In this document: piece by piece, positions 9,510 to 22,400 of the stretch
Layout of the letters: every line of letters begins with the position of its first letter
How positions within the stretch are numbered: position 1 is the first letter of the stretch
Assembly (NCBI RefSeq): GCF_964188355.1
Contig: NW_027439231.1
Coordinates: 1-64,000, forward strand
Origin: Buteo buteo
Taxonomy: Eukaryota > Chordata > Aves > Accipitriformes > Accipitridae
Direction of reading: 5' to 3'
Length of the DNA: 64,000 nucleotides
The notes under the pieces: model-generated
What the model was told of the DNA's origin: nothing
The model's database searches: none
What the model saw: only the letters and a program-made list of their open reading frames with translations
Translations under genes and position numbers: made by a program

Positions 9510-12500
9510 GAGTTCTAACTGTTGTCCCAACAGGCACACATTGTTAGATCCCGGCCCCCCATCCTGACCCTCCAGGGTAGGCCCGGTATCCCGACCTGAT
9601 GCTCCGGGGTAGGCCTGGCTTCCCTTCCCGATGCTCTGGTGTAGTACCCGTAACCCCGCCCGGTGCTCCGAGGTAGTACCCGTATACCCCCGTCGGTACT
9701 CCGGAGCAGTAACGGTACCCCCGTTGGTACTCCGGTGTAGTACCCGTATACCCCGTCGTTACTCCGGGGTACACCTGCTGGCCTACAAGCACGCGGGTTG
9801 AGAACCAGCCTTCCTACCTGACCCTCGGCGGTAGGCCCGCTGTCCATAGGCGATGTTCCGGGATAGAACCCGTTCCCACAACAGTACTATGGGCCCGTGG
9901 CAGAACCCTTTGTGATGCGCCGGAGTTCTAACTGTTGTCCCAACAGGCACGCGGTGTTAGATCCCGGCCCCCCATCCTGACCCTCCAGGGTAGGCACGGT
10001 ATCCCGACCTGATGCTCCAGGGTAGGCCTGGCTTCCCTTCCCGACGCTCTGGTGTAGTACCGGTAACCACGCCCGGTGCTCCAGCGTAATGCCAGGGTTC
10101 CCCCGTCAGTACTCCGGGGTAGTACCGGTACCCCCGCCCGGTGCTTCGAGGTAGTACCCGTATACCACCGTTGGTACTCCGGGGTACACCTGCTGTGCCT
10201 ACAAGCACGCGGGTTGAGAACCAGCCGTCCTACCTGACCCTCGGCGGTAGGCCCGGTGTCCATAGGCGACGTTCCGGGATAGAACCCGTTCCCACAACAG
10301 TACTATGGGCCCGTGACAGAACCCTTTGTGATGCGCCGGAGTTCTAACTGTTGTCCCAAACGGCACACGGTGTTAGATCTCGGCCTCCCATCCTGACCCT
10401 CCAGGGTAGGCACGGTATCCCGACCTGATGCTCCGGGGTAGGCCTGGCGTCCCTTCCCGACGCTCTGGTGTAGTACCAGTAACCCCGCCCGGTGCTCCAG
10501 GGTAGTACCCATATACCCCCGTCGGTACTCCAGGGTACTACCGGTACCCCCGCCCGGTACTTCGAGGTAGTACGCGTATACCACCGTTGGTACTCCGGGG
10601 TACACCTGCTGTGCCTACAAGCACGCGGGTTGAGAACCAGCCGTCCTACCTGACCCTCGGCGGTAGGCCCGGTGTCCATAGGCGACGTTCCGGGATAGAA
10701 CCCGTTCCCACAACAGTACTATGGGCCCGTGGCAGAACCCTTTGTGATGCGCCGGAGTTCTAACTGTTGTCCCAACATGCACACGGTGTTAGATCCCGGC
10801 CCCCCATCCTGACCCTCCAGGGTAGGCCCGGTATCCCGACCTGATGCTCCGGGGTAGGCCTGGCGTCCCTTCCCGACGCTCTGGTGTAGTACCCGTAACC
10901 CCGCCCGGTGCTCCAGAGTAGTACCCATATATCCCCGTCGGTACTCCAGGGTAGTACCGGTACCTCCGTTGGTACTCCGGTGTAGTACACGTATACCCCT
11001 GTCGGTACTCCGGGGTACACCTGCTGTCCCTACGGGCGCGCGGGTTTAGACCCACCCTTCCTACTTGACCCTTCGCGTTAGGCCCGGTGTCCATAGGCGA
11101 TGTTCCGGGTTAGAACATGTTCCCACAACAGTACTATGGGCCAGTGGCAGAACCCTTTGTGATGCGCCGGAGTTCTAACTGTGTTCCAACGGGCGCGCGG
11201 TGTTAGATCTCAGCCTCCCATCCTGACCCTCCAGGGTAGGCCCGGTATCCTTATCTGAAGCTCTAGGGTAGGCCTGGTGTCCCTTCCCGACGCTCTGGTG
11301 TAGTACCAGTAACCCCGCCCGGTGCTCCGAGGTAGTACCCGTATACCCCCGTCGGTACTCCGGAGCAGTAACGGTACCCCCGTTGGTACTCCGGTGTAGT
11401 ACCCGTATACCCCGTCGTTACTCCGGGGTACACCTGCTGGCCTACAAGCACGCGGGTTGAGAACCAGCCTTCCTACCTGACCCTCGGCGGTAGGCCCGGT
11501 GTCCATAGGCGACGTTCCGGGATAGAACCCGTTCCCACAGCAGTACTATGGGCCCGTGACAGAACCCTTTGTGATGCGCCAGAGTTCTAACTGTTGTCCC
11601 AACAGGCACACGGTGTTAGATCTCAGCCTCCCATCCTGACCCTCCAGGGTAGGCCCGGTATCCCGACCTGATGCTCCGGTGTAGGCCTGGCGTCCCTTCC
11701 CGACGCTCTGGTGTAGTACCCGTAACCTCGCCCGGTGCTCCAGGGTAGTACCCATATACCCCCGTCGGTACTCCAGGGTACTACCGGTACCCCCGTTGGT
11801 ACTGCGGTCTAGTACCCGTATACCCCTGTCGGTACTCCGGGGTACACCTGCTGTCCCTACGGGCGCGCGGGTTTAGACCCACCCTTCCTACTTGACCCTT
11901 CGCGTTAGGCCCGGTGTCCATAGGCGATGTTCCGGGTTAGAACATGTTCCCACAACAGTACTATGGGCCAGTGGCAGAACCCTTTGTGATGCACCGGAGT
12001 TCTAACTGTTGTTCCAACGGGCGCGCGGTGTTAGATCTCAGCCTCCCATCTTGACCCTCCAGGGTAGGCCCGGTATCCTTCTCTGAAGCTCTAGGGTAGG
12101 CCTGGTGTCCCTTCCCGACGCTCTGGTGTAGTACCAGTAACCCCGCCCGGTGCTCCGAGGTAGTACCCGTATACCCCCGTCGGTACTCCGGAGCAGTAAC
12201 GGTACCCCCGTTGGTGCTGAGGTGTAGTACACGTATACCCCCGTCGGTACTCCGGGGTACACCTGCTGTCCCTAGGGGCGCGCGGGTTTAGACCCACCCT
12301 TCCTACTTGACCCTCGGCGGTAGGCCCGGTGTCCATAGGCGACGTTCCGGGATAGAACCCGTTCCCACAACAGTACTATGGGCCCGTGGCAGAACCCTTT
12401 GTGATGCGCCGGAGTTCTAACTGTTGTCCCAACAGGCACGCGGTGTTAGATCCCGGCCCCCCATCCTGACCCTCCAGGGTAGGCACGGTATCCCGACCTG

Positions 12501-13242
12501 ATGCTCCGGGGTAGGCCTGGCGTCCCTTCCCGACGCTCTGGTGTAGTACCCGTAACCCCGCCCGGTGCTCCAGGGTAGTACCCAAATACCCCCGTCGGTA
12601 CACCAGGGTAGTAACGGTACCCCCGCCCGGTGCTTCGAGGTAGTACCCGTATACCACCGTTGGTACTCCGGGGTACACCTGCTGTGCCTACAAGCACGCG
12701 GGTTGAGAACCAGCCGTCCTACCTGACCCTCGGCGGTAGGCCCGGTGTCCATAGGCGATGTTCCGGGATAGAACCCGTTCCCACAACAGTACTATGGGCC
12801 CGTGACAGAACCCTTTGTGATGCGCCAGAGTTCTAACTGTTGTCCCAACAGGCACACGGTGTTAGATCTCAGCCTCCCATCCTGACCCTCCAGGGTAGGC
12901 CCGGTATCCCGACCTGATGCTCCGGGGTAGGCCTGGCGTCCCTTCCCGACGCTCTGGTGTAGTACCCGTAACCCCGCCCGGTGCTCCAGAGTAGTACCCA
13001 TATACCCCCATCGGTACTCCAGGGTAGTACCGGTACCCCCGTTGGTACTCCGGTGTAGTACCCGTATACCCCTGTCGGTACTCCGGGGTACACCTGCTGT
13101 CCATACGGGCGCGCGGGTTTAGACCCACCCTTCCTACTTGACCCTTCGCGTTAGGCCCGGTGTCCATAGGCGATGTTCCGGGTTAGAACATGTTCCCACA
13201 ACAGTACTATGGGCCAGTGGCAGAACCATTTGTGATGCACCG
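9510..13242. repeat. Nonamer HOR (3,733 bp), copy 2
   Basis: B1 9510, A 9923, F 10339, C 10755, B2 11170, E 11582, D 11997, F 12412 and C 12828. Each start is exactly 3,733 bp after its counterpart in copy 1, so no indel separates them. Substitutions do: the D monomer has TCCTTCTCTG here and TCCTTATCTG in copy 1. Unusual variants are shared, such as GGTACACCAGGG in the F monomers at 8679 and 12412. Confidence 0.9.
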
Positions 13243-15314
13243 GAGTTCTAACTGTTGTCCCAACAGGCACACATTGTTAGATCCCGGCCCCCCATCCTGA
13301 CCCTCCAGGGTAGGCCCGGTATCCCGACCTGATGCTCCGGGGTAGGCCTGGCTTCCCTTCCCGATGCTCTGGTGTAGTACCCGTAACCCCGCCCGGTGCT
13401 CCGAGGTAGTACCCGTATACCCCCGTCGGTACTCCGGAGCAGTAACGGTACCCCCGTTGGTACTCCGGTGTAGTACCCGTATACCCCGTCGTTACTCCGG
13501 GGTACACCTGCTGGCCTACAAGCACGCGGGTTGAGAACCAGCCTTCCTACCTGACCCTCGGCGGTAGGCCCGGTGTCCATAGGCGATGTTCCGGGATAGA
13601 ACCCGTTCCCACAACAGTACTATGGGCCCGTGGCAGAACCCTTTGTGATGCGCCGGAGTTCTAACTGTTGTCCCAACAGGCACGTGGTGTTAGATCCCGG
13701 CCCCCCATCCTGACCCTCCAGGGTAGGCACGGTATCCCGACCTGATGCTCCAGGGTAGGCCTGGCTTCCCTTCCCGACGCTCTGGTGTAGTACCGGTAAC
13801 CACGCCCGGTGCTCCAGCGTAATGCCAGGGTTCCCCCGTCAGTACTCCGGGGTAGTACCGGTACCCCCGCCCGGTGCTTCGAGGTAGTACCCGTATACCA
13901 CCGTTGGTACTCCGGGGTACACCTGCTGTGCCTACAAGCACGCGGGTTGAGAACCAGCCTTCCTACCTGACCCTCGGCGGTAGGCCCGCTGTCGCTAGGC
14001 GACGTTCCGGGATAGAACCCGATCCCACAGCAGTACTATGGGCCAGTGGAAGAAAGCTTTGTGATGCGCCGGAGTTCTAACTGTTGTCCCAACAGGCACG
14101 CGGTGTTAGATCCCGGCCTCCCATCCTGACCCTCCAGGGTAGGCCCGGTATCCCGACCTGATGCTCCGGGGTAGGCCTGGCGTCCCTTCCCGACGCTCTG
14201 GTGTAGTACCAGTAACCCCGCCCGGTGCTCCAGTGTAGTACCCATATACCCCCGTCGGTACTCCAGGGTAGTAACGGTACCCCCGCCCGGTACTTCGAGG
14301 TAGTACCCGTATACCACCGTTGGTACTCCGGGGTACACCTGCTGTGCCTACAAGCACGCGGGTTGAGAACCAGCCGTCCTACCTGACCCTCGGCGGTAGG
14401 CCCGGTGTCCATAGGCGACGTTCCGGGATAGAACCCGTTCCCACAACAGTACTATGGGCCCGTGGCAGAACCCTTTGTGATGCGCCGGAGTTCTAACTGT
14501 TGTCCCAACATGCACACGGTGTTAGATCCCGGCCCCCCATCCTGACCCTCCAGGGTAGGCCCGGTATCCCGACCTGATGCTCCGGTGTAGGCCTGGCGTC
14601 CCTTCCCGACGCTCTGGTGTAGTACCCGTAACCCCGCCCGGTGCTCCAGAGTAGTACCCATATATCCCCGTCGGTACTCCAGGGTAGTACCGGTACCTCC
14701 GTTGGTACTCCGGTGTAGTACACGTATACCCCTGTCGGTACTCCGGGGTACACCTGCTGTCCCTACGGGCGCGCGGGTTTAGACCCACCCTTCCTACTTG
14801 ACCCTTCGCGTTAGGCCCGGTGTCCATAGGCGATGTTCCGGGTTAGAACATGTTCCCACAACAGTACTATGGGCCAGTGGCAGAACCCTTTGTGATGCGC
14901 CGGAGTTCTAACTGTGTTCCAACGGGCGCGCGGTGTTAGATCTCAGCCTCCCATCCTGACCCTCCAGGGTAGGCCCGGTATCCTTATCTGAAGCTCTAGG
15001 GTAGGCCTGGTGTCCCTTCCCGACGCTCTGGTGTAGTACCAGTAACCCCGCCCGGTGCTCCGAGGTAGTACCCGTATACCCCCGTCGGTACTCCGGAGCA
15101 GTAACGGTACCCCCGTTGGTACTCCGGTGTAGTACCCGTATACCCCGTCGTTACTCCGGGGTACACCTGCAGGCCTACAAGCACGCGGGTTGAGAACCAG
15201 CCTTCCTACCTGACCCTCGGCGGTAGGCCCGGTGTCCATAGGCGATGTTCCGGGATGGAACCCGTTCCCACAACAGTACTATGGGCCCGTGGCAGAACCC
15301 TTTGTGATGCGCCA
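13243..15314. repeat. Nonamer HOR, partial copy 3 (first five monomers)
   Basis: B1 13243, A 13656, F 14072, C 14488 and B2 14903 follow the nonamer order at the 3,733-bp offset. Where E is expected, at 15315, an A monomer appears instead and the tract changes to trimer order. The A copy has a private CACGTGG in U13 and TGTCGCTAGGCGACG in U9/U10. The B2 copy ends with GGGATGGAAC, an intermediate state on the way to the GGGATGTAAC of the trimer tracts. Confidence 0.88.
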
Positions 15315-18300
15315 GAGTTCTAACTGTTGTCCCAACAGGCACGCGGTGTTAGATCCCGGCCCCCCATCCTGACCCTCCAGGGTAGGCACGGTATCCCGAC
15401 CTGATGCTCCAGGGTAGGCCTGGCTTCCCTTCCCGACGCTCTGGTGTAGTACCGGTAACCCCGCCCGGTGCTCCAGCGTAATGCCAGGGTTCCCCCGTCA
15501 GTACTCCGGGGTAGTACCGGTACCCCCGCCCGGTGCTTCGAGGTAGTACCCGTATACCACCGTTGGTACTCCGGGGTACACCTGCTGTGCCTACAAGCAC
15601 GCGGGTTGAGAAACAGCCATCCTACCTGACCCTCGGCGGTAGGCCCGGTGTCCATAGGCGACGTTCCGGGATAGAACCCGTTCCCACAACAGTACTATGG
15701 GCCCGTGGCAGAACCCTTTGTGATGCGCCGGAGTTCTAACTGTTGTCCCAACATGCACACGGTGTTAGATCCCGGCCCCCCATCCTGACCCTCCAGGGTA
15801 GGCCCGGTATCCCGACCTGATGCTCCGGTGTAGGCCTGGCGTCCCTTCCCGACGCTCTGGTGTAGTACCCGTAACCCCGCCCGGTGCTCCAGAGTAGTAC
15901 CCATATATCCCCGTCGGTACTCCAGGGTAGTACCGGTACCTCCGTTGGTACTCCGGTGTAGTACACGTATACCCCTGTCGGTACTCCGGGGTACACCTGC
16001 TGTCCCTACGGGCGCGCGGGTTTAGACCCACCCTTCCTACTTGACCCTTCGCGTTAGGCCCGGTGTCCATAGGCGATGTTCCGGGTTAGAACATGTTCCC
16101 ACAACAGTACTATGGGCCAGTGGCAGAACCCTTTGTGATGCGCCCGAGTTCTAACTGTGTTCCAACGGGCGCGCGGTGTTAGATCTCAGCCTCCCATCCT
16201 GACCCTCCAGGGTAGGCCCGGTATCCTTATCTGAAGCTCTAGGGTAGGCCTGGTGTCCCTTCCCGACGCTCTGGTGTAGTACCAGTAACCCCGCCCGGTG
16301 CTCCGAGGTAGTACCCGTATACCCCCGTCGGTACTCCGGAGCAGTAACGGTACCCCCGTTGGTACTCCGGTGTAGTACCCGTATACCCCGTCGTTACTCC
16401 GGGGTACACCTGCTGGCCTACAAGCACGCGGGTTGAGAACCAGCCTTCCTACCTGACCCTCGGCGGTAGGCCCGGTGTCCATAGGCGATGTTCCGGGATG
16501 TAACCCGTTCCCACAACAGTACTATGGGCCCGTGGCAGAACCCTTTGTGATGCGCCAGAGTTCTAACTGTTGTCCCAACAGGCACGCGGTGTTAGATCCC
16601 GGCCCCCCATCCTGACCCTCCAGGGTAGGCACGGTATCCCGACCTGATGCTCCAGGGTAGGCCTGGCTTCCCTTCCCGACGCTCTGGTGTAGTACCGGTA
16701 ACCCCGCCCGGTGCTCCAGCGTAATGCCAGGGTTCCCCCGTCAGTACTCCGGGGTAGTACCGGTACCCCCGCCCGGTGCTTCGAGGTAGTACCCGTATAC
16801 CACCGTTGGTACTCCGGGGTACACCTGCTGTGCCTACAAGCACGCGGGTTGAGAAACAGCCATCCTACCTGACCCTCGGCGGTAGGCCCGGTGTCCATAG
16901 GCGACGTTCCGGGATAGAACCCGTTCCCACAACAGTACTATGGGCCCGTGACAGAACCCTTTGTGATGCGCCGGAGTTCTAACTGTTGTCCCAACAGGCA
17001 CACGGTGTTAGATCTCAGCCTCCCATCCTGACCCTCCAGGGTAGGCCCGGTATCCCGACCTGATGCTCCGGTGTAGGCCTGGCGTCCCTTCCCGACGCTC
17101 TGGTGTAGTACCCGTAACCCCGCCCGGTGCTCCAGGGTAGTACCCATATACCCCCGTTGGTACTCCAGGGTAGTACCGGTACCCCCGTTGGTACTGCGGT
17201 CTAGTACCCGTATACCCCTGTCGGTACTCCGGGGTACACCTGCTGTCCCTACGGGCGCGCGGGTTTAGACCCACCCTTCCTACTTGACCCTTCGCGTTAG
17301 GCCCGGTGTCCATAGGCGATGTTCCGGGTTAGAACATGTTCCCACAACAGTACTATGGGCCAGTGGCAGAACCCTTTGTGATGCGCCGGAGTTCTAACTG
17401 TTGTTCCAACGGGCGCGCGGTGTTAGATCTCAGCCTCCCATCTTGACCCTCCAGGGTAGGCCCGGTATCCTTATCTGAAGCTCTAGGGTAGGCCTGGTGT
17501 CCCTTCCCGACGCTCTGGTGTAGTACCAGTAACCCCGCCCGGTGCTCCGAGGTAGTACCCGTATACCCCCGTCGGTACTCCGGAGCAGTAACGGTACCCC
17601 CGTTGGTACTCCGGTGTAGTACCCGTATACCCCGTCGTTACTCCGGGGTACACCTGCTGGCCTACAAGCACGCGGGTTGAGAACCAGCCTTCCTACCTGA
17701 CCCTCGGCGGTAGGCCCGGTGTCTATAGGCGACGTTCCGGGATAGAACCCATTCCCACAACAGTACTATGGGCCCGTGACAGAACCCTTTGTGATGCGCC
17801 GGAGTTCTAACTGTTGTCCCAACAGGCACACGGTGTTAGATCCCGGCCCCCCATTCTGACCCTCCAGGGTAGGCCCGGTATCCCGACCTGATGCTCCGGG
17901 GTAGGCCTGGCGTCCCTTCCCGACGCTCTGGTGTAGTACCCGTAACCCCGCCCGGTGCTCCAGAGTAGTACCCATATACCCCCGTCGGTACTCCAGGGTA
18001 CTACCGGTACCCCCGTTGGTACTGCGGTCTAGTACCCGTATACCCCTGTCGGTACTCCGGGGTACACCTGCTGTCCATACGGGCGCACGGGTTTAGATCC
18101 ACCCTTCCTACTTGACCCTTCGCGTTAGGCCCGGTGTCCATAGGCGATGTTCCGGGTTAGAACATGTTCCCACAAGAGTACTATGGGCCAGTGGCAGAAC
18201 CATTTGTGATGCACCGGAGTTCTAACTGTTGTCCCAACAGGCACACATTGTTAGATCCCGGCCCCCCATCCTGACCCTCCAGGGTAGGCCCGGTATCCCG

Positions 18301-19461
18301 ACCTGATGCTCCGGGGTAGGCCTGGCTTCCCTTCCCGATGCTCTGGTGTAGTACCAGTAACCCCGCCCGGTGCTCCGAGGTAGTACCCGTATACCCCCGT
18401 CGGTACTCCGGAGCAGTAACGGTACCCCCGTTGGTACTCCGGTGTAGTACCCGTATACCCCGTCGTTACTCCGGGGTACACCTGCTGGCCTACAAGCACG
18501 CGGGTTGAGAACCAGCCTTCCTACCTGACCCTCGGCGGTAGGCCCGGTGTCCATAGGCGATGTTCCGGGATAGAACCCGTTCCCACAACAGTACTATGGG
18601 CCCGTGGCAGAACCCTTTGTGATGCGCCGGAGTTCTAACTGTTGTCCCAACAGGCACGCGGTGTTAGATCCCGGCCCCCCATCCTGACCCTCCAGGGTAG
18701 GCACGGTATCCCGACCTGATGCTCCAGGGTAGGCCTGGCTTCCCTTCCCGACGCTCTGGTGTAGTACCGGTAACCACACCCGGTGCTCCAGCGTAATGCC
18801 AGGGTTCCCCCGTCAGTACTCCGGGGTAGTACCGGTACCCCCGCCCGGTACTTCGAGGTAGTACCCGTATACCACCGTTGGTACTCCGGGGTACACCTGC
18901 TGTGCCTACAAGCACGCGGGTTGAGAACCAGCCTTCCTACCTGACCCTCGGCGGTAGGCCCGGTGTCGCTAGGCGACGTTCCGGGATAGAACCCGATCCC
19001 ACAACAGTACTATGGGCCCGTGGCAGAACCCTTTGTGATGCGCCGGAGTTCTAACTGTTGTCCCAAACGGCACACGGTGTTAGATCTCGGCCTCCCATCC
19101 TGACCCTCCAGGGTAGGCACGGTATCCCGACCTGATGCTCCGGGGTAGGCCTGGCGTCCCTTCCCGACGCTCTGGTGTAGTACCAGTAACCCCGCCCGGT
19201 GCTCCAGGGTAGTACCCATATACCCCCGTCGGTACTCCAGGGTAGTAACGGTACCCCCGCCCGGTACTTCGAGGTAGTACCCGTATACCACCGTTGGTAC
19301 TCCGGGGTACACCTGCTGTGCCTACAAGCACGCGGGTTGAGAAACAGCCATCCTACCTGACCCTCGGCGGTAGGCCCGGTGTCCATAGGCGACGTTCCGG
19401 GATAGAACCCGTTCCCACAACAGTACTATGGGCCCGTGGCAGAACCCTTTGTGATGCGCCG
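15315..19461. repeat. One A-C-B2 trimer followed by mixed monomers
   Basis: A 15315, C 15731 and B2 16146 form a 1,243-bp trimer of the type that dominates 19.5-25.3 kb. Then come A 16558, E 16974, B2 17389, a C/E hybrid 17802, B1 18217, A 18630 and F 19046. The hybrid at 17802 has the C-type CCAGAGTAG in U4 and E-type GGGTACTACCGG and TGCGGTCTAG in U5/U6. The trimer here and the next trimer tract are 3,731 bp apart in register, so the mixed segment separates two parts of one trimer lineage. Confidence 0.85.
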
Positions 19462-22400
19462 GAGTTCTAACTGTTGTCCCAACATGCACACGGTGTTAGA
19501 TCCCGGCCCCCCATCCTGACCCTCCAGGGTAGGCCCGGTATCCCGACCTGATGCTCCGGTGTAGGCCTGGCGTCCCTTCCCGACGCTCTGGTGTAGTACC
19601 CGTAACCCCGCCCGGTGCTCCAGAGTAGTACCCATATATCCCCGTCGGTACTCCAGGGTAGTACCGGTACCTCCGTTGGTACTCCGGTGTAGTACACGTA
19701 TACCCCTGTCGGTACTCCGGGGTACACCTGCTGTCCCTACGGGCGCGCGGGTTTAGACCCACCCTTCCTACTTGACCCTTCGCGTTAGGCCCGGTGTCCA
19801 TAGGCGATGTTCCGGGTTAGAACATGTTCCCACAACAGTACTATGGGCCAGTGGCAGAACCCTTTGTGATGCGCCCGAGTTCTAACTGTGTTCCAACGGG
19901 CGCGCGGTGTTAGATCTCAGCCTCCCATCCTGACCCTCCAGGGTAGGCCCGGTATCCTTATCTGAAGCTCTAGGGTAGGCCTGGTGTCCCTTCCCGACGC
20001 TCTGGTGTAGTACCAGTAACCCCGCCCGGTGCTCCGAGGTAGTACCCGTATACCCCCGTCGGTACTCCGGAGCAGTAACGGTACCCCCGTTGGTACTCCG
20101 GTGTAGTACCCGTATACCCCGTCGTTACTCCGGGGTACACCTGCTGGCCTACAAGCACGCGGGTTGAGAACCAGCCTTCCTACCTGACCCTCGGCGGTAG
20201 GCCCGGTGTCCATAGGCGATGTTCCGGGATGTAACCCGTTCCCACAACAGTACTATGGGCCCGTGGCAGAACCCTTTGTGATGCGCCAGAGTTCTAACTG
20301 TTGTCCCAACAGGCACGCGGTGTTAGATCCCGGCCCCCCATCCTGACCCTCCAGGGTAGGCACGGTATCCCGACCTGATGCTCCAGGGTAGGCCTGGCTT
20401 CCCTTCCCGACGCTCTGGTGTAGTACCGGTAACCCCGCCCGGTGCTCCAGCGTAATGCCAGGGTTCCCCCGTCAGTACTCCGGGGTAGTACCGGTACCCC
20501 CGCCCGGTGCTTCGAGGTAGTACCCGTATACCACCGTTGGTACTCCGGGGTACACCTGCTGTGCCTACAAGCACGCGGGTTGAGAAACAGCCATCCTACC
20601 TGACCCTCGGCGGTAGGCCCGGTGTCCATAGGCGACGTTCCGGGATAGAACCCGTTCCCACAACAGTACTATGGGCCCGTGGCAGAACCCTTTGTGATGC
20701 GCCGGAGTTCTAACTGTTGTCCCAACATGCACACGGTGTTAGATCCCGGCCCCCCATCCTGACCCTCCAGGGTAGGCCCGGTATCCCGACCTGATGCTCC
20801 GGTGTAGGCCTGGCGTCCCTTCCCGACGCTCTGGTGTAGTACCCGTAACCCCGCCCGGTGCTCCAGAGTAGTACCCATATATCCCCGTCGGTACTCCAGG
20901 GTAGTACCGGTACCTCCGTTGGTACTCCGGTGTAGTACACGTATACCCCTGTCGGTACTCCGGGGTACACCTGCTGTCCCTACGGGCGCGCGGGTTTAGA
21001 CCCACCCTTCCTACTTGACCCTTCGCGTTAGGCCCGGTGTCCATAGGCGATGTTCCGGGTTAGAACATGTTCCCACAACAGTACTATGGGCCAGTGGCAG
21101 AACCCTTTGTGATGCGCCCGAGTTCTAACTGTGTTCCAACGGGCGCGCGGTGTTAGATCTCAGCCTCCCATCCTGACCCTCCAGGGTAGGCCCGGTATCC
21201 TTATCTGAAGCTCTAGGGTAGGCCTGGTGTCCCTTCCCGACGCTCTGGTGTAGTACCAGTAACCCCGCCCGGTGCTCCGAGGTAGTACCCGTATACCCCC
21301 GTCGGTACTCCGGAGCAGTAACGGTACCCCCGTTGGTACTCCGGTGTAGTACCCGTATACCCCGTCGTTACTCCGGGGTACACCTGCTGGCCTACAAGCA
21401 CGCGGGTTGAGAACCAGCCTTCCTACCTGACCCTCGGCGGTAGGCCCGGTGTCCATAGGCGATGTTCCGGGATGTAACCCGTTCCCACAACAGTACTATG
21501 GGCCCGTGGCAGAACCCTTTGTGATGCGCCAGAGTTCTAACTGTTGTCCCAACAGGCACGCGGTGTTAGATCCCGGCCCCCCATCCTGACCCTCCAGGGT
21601 AGGCACGGTATCCCGACCTGATGCTCCAGGGTAGGCCTGGCTTCCCTTCCCGACGCTCTGGTGTAGTACCGGTAACCCCGCCCGGTGCTCCAGCGTAATG
21701 CCAGGGTTCCCCCGTCAGTACTCCGGGGTAGTACCGGTACCCCCGCCCGGTGCTTCGAGGTAGTACCCGTATACCACCGTTGGTACTCCGGGGTACACCT
21801 GCTGTGCCTACAAGCACGCGGGTTGAGAAACAGCCATCCTACCTGACCCTCGGCGGTAGGCCCGGTGTCCATAGGCGACGTTCCGGGATAGAACCCGTTC
21901 CCACAACAGTACTATGGGCCCGTGGCAGAACCCTTTGTGATGCGCCGGAGTTCTAACTGTTGTCCCAACATGCACACGGTGTTAGATCCCGGCCCCCCAT
22001 CCTGACCCTCCAGGGTAGGCCCGGTATCCCGACCTGATGCTCCGGTGTAGGCCTGGCGTCCCTTCCCGACGCTCTGGTGTAGTACCCGTAACCCCGCCCG
22101 GTGCTCCAGAGTAGTACCCATATATCCCCGTCGGTACTCCAGGGTAGTACCGGTACCTCCGTTGGTACTCCGGTGTAGTACACGTATACCCCTGTCGGTA
22201 CTCCGGGGTACACCTGCTGTCCCTACGGGCGCGCGGGTTTAGACCCACCCTTCCTACTTGACCCTTCGCGTTAGGCCCGGTGTCCATAGGCGATGTTCCG
22301 GGTTAGAACATGTTCCCACAACAGTACTATGGGCCAGTGGCAGAACCCTTTGTGATGCGCCCGAGTTCTAACTGTGTTCCAACGGGCGCGCGGTGTTAGA

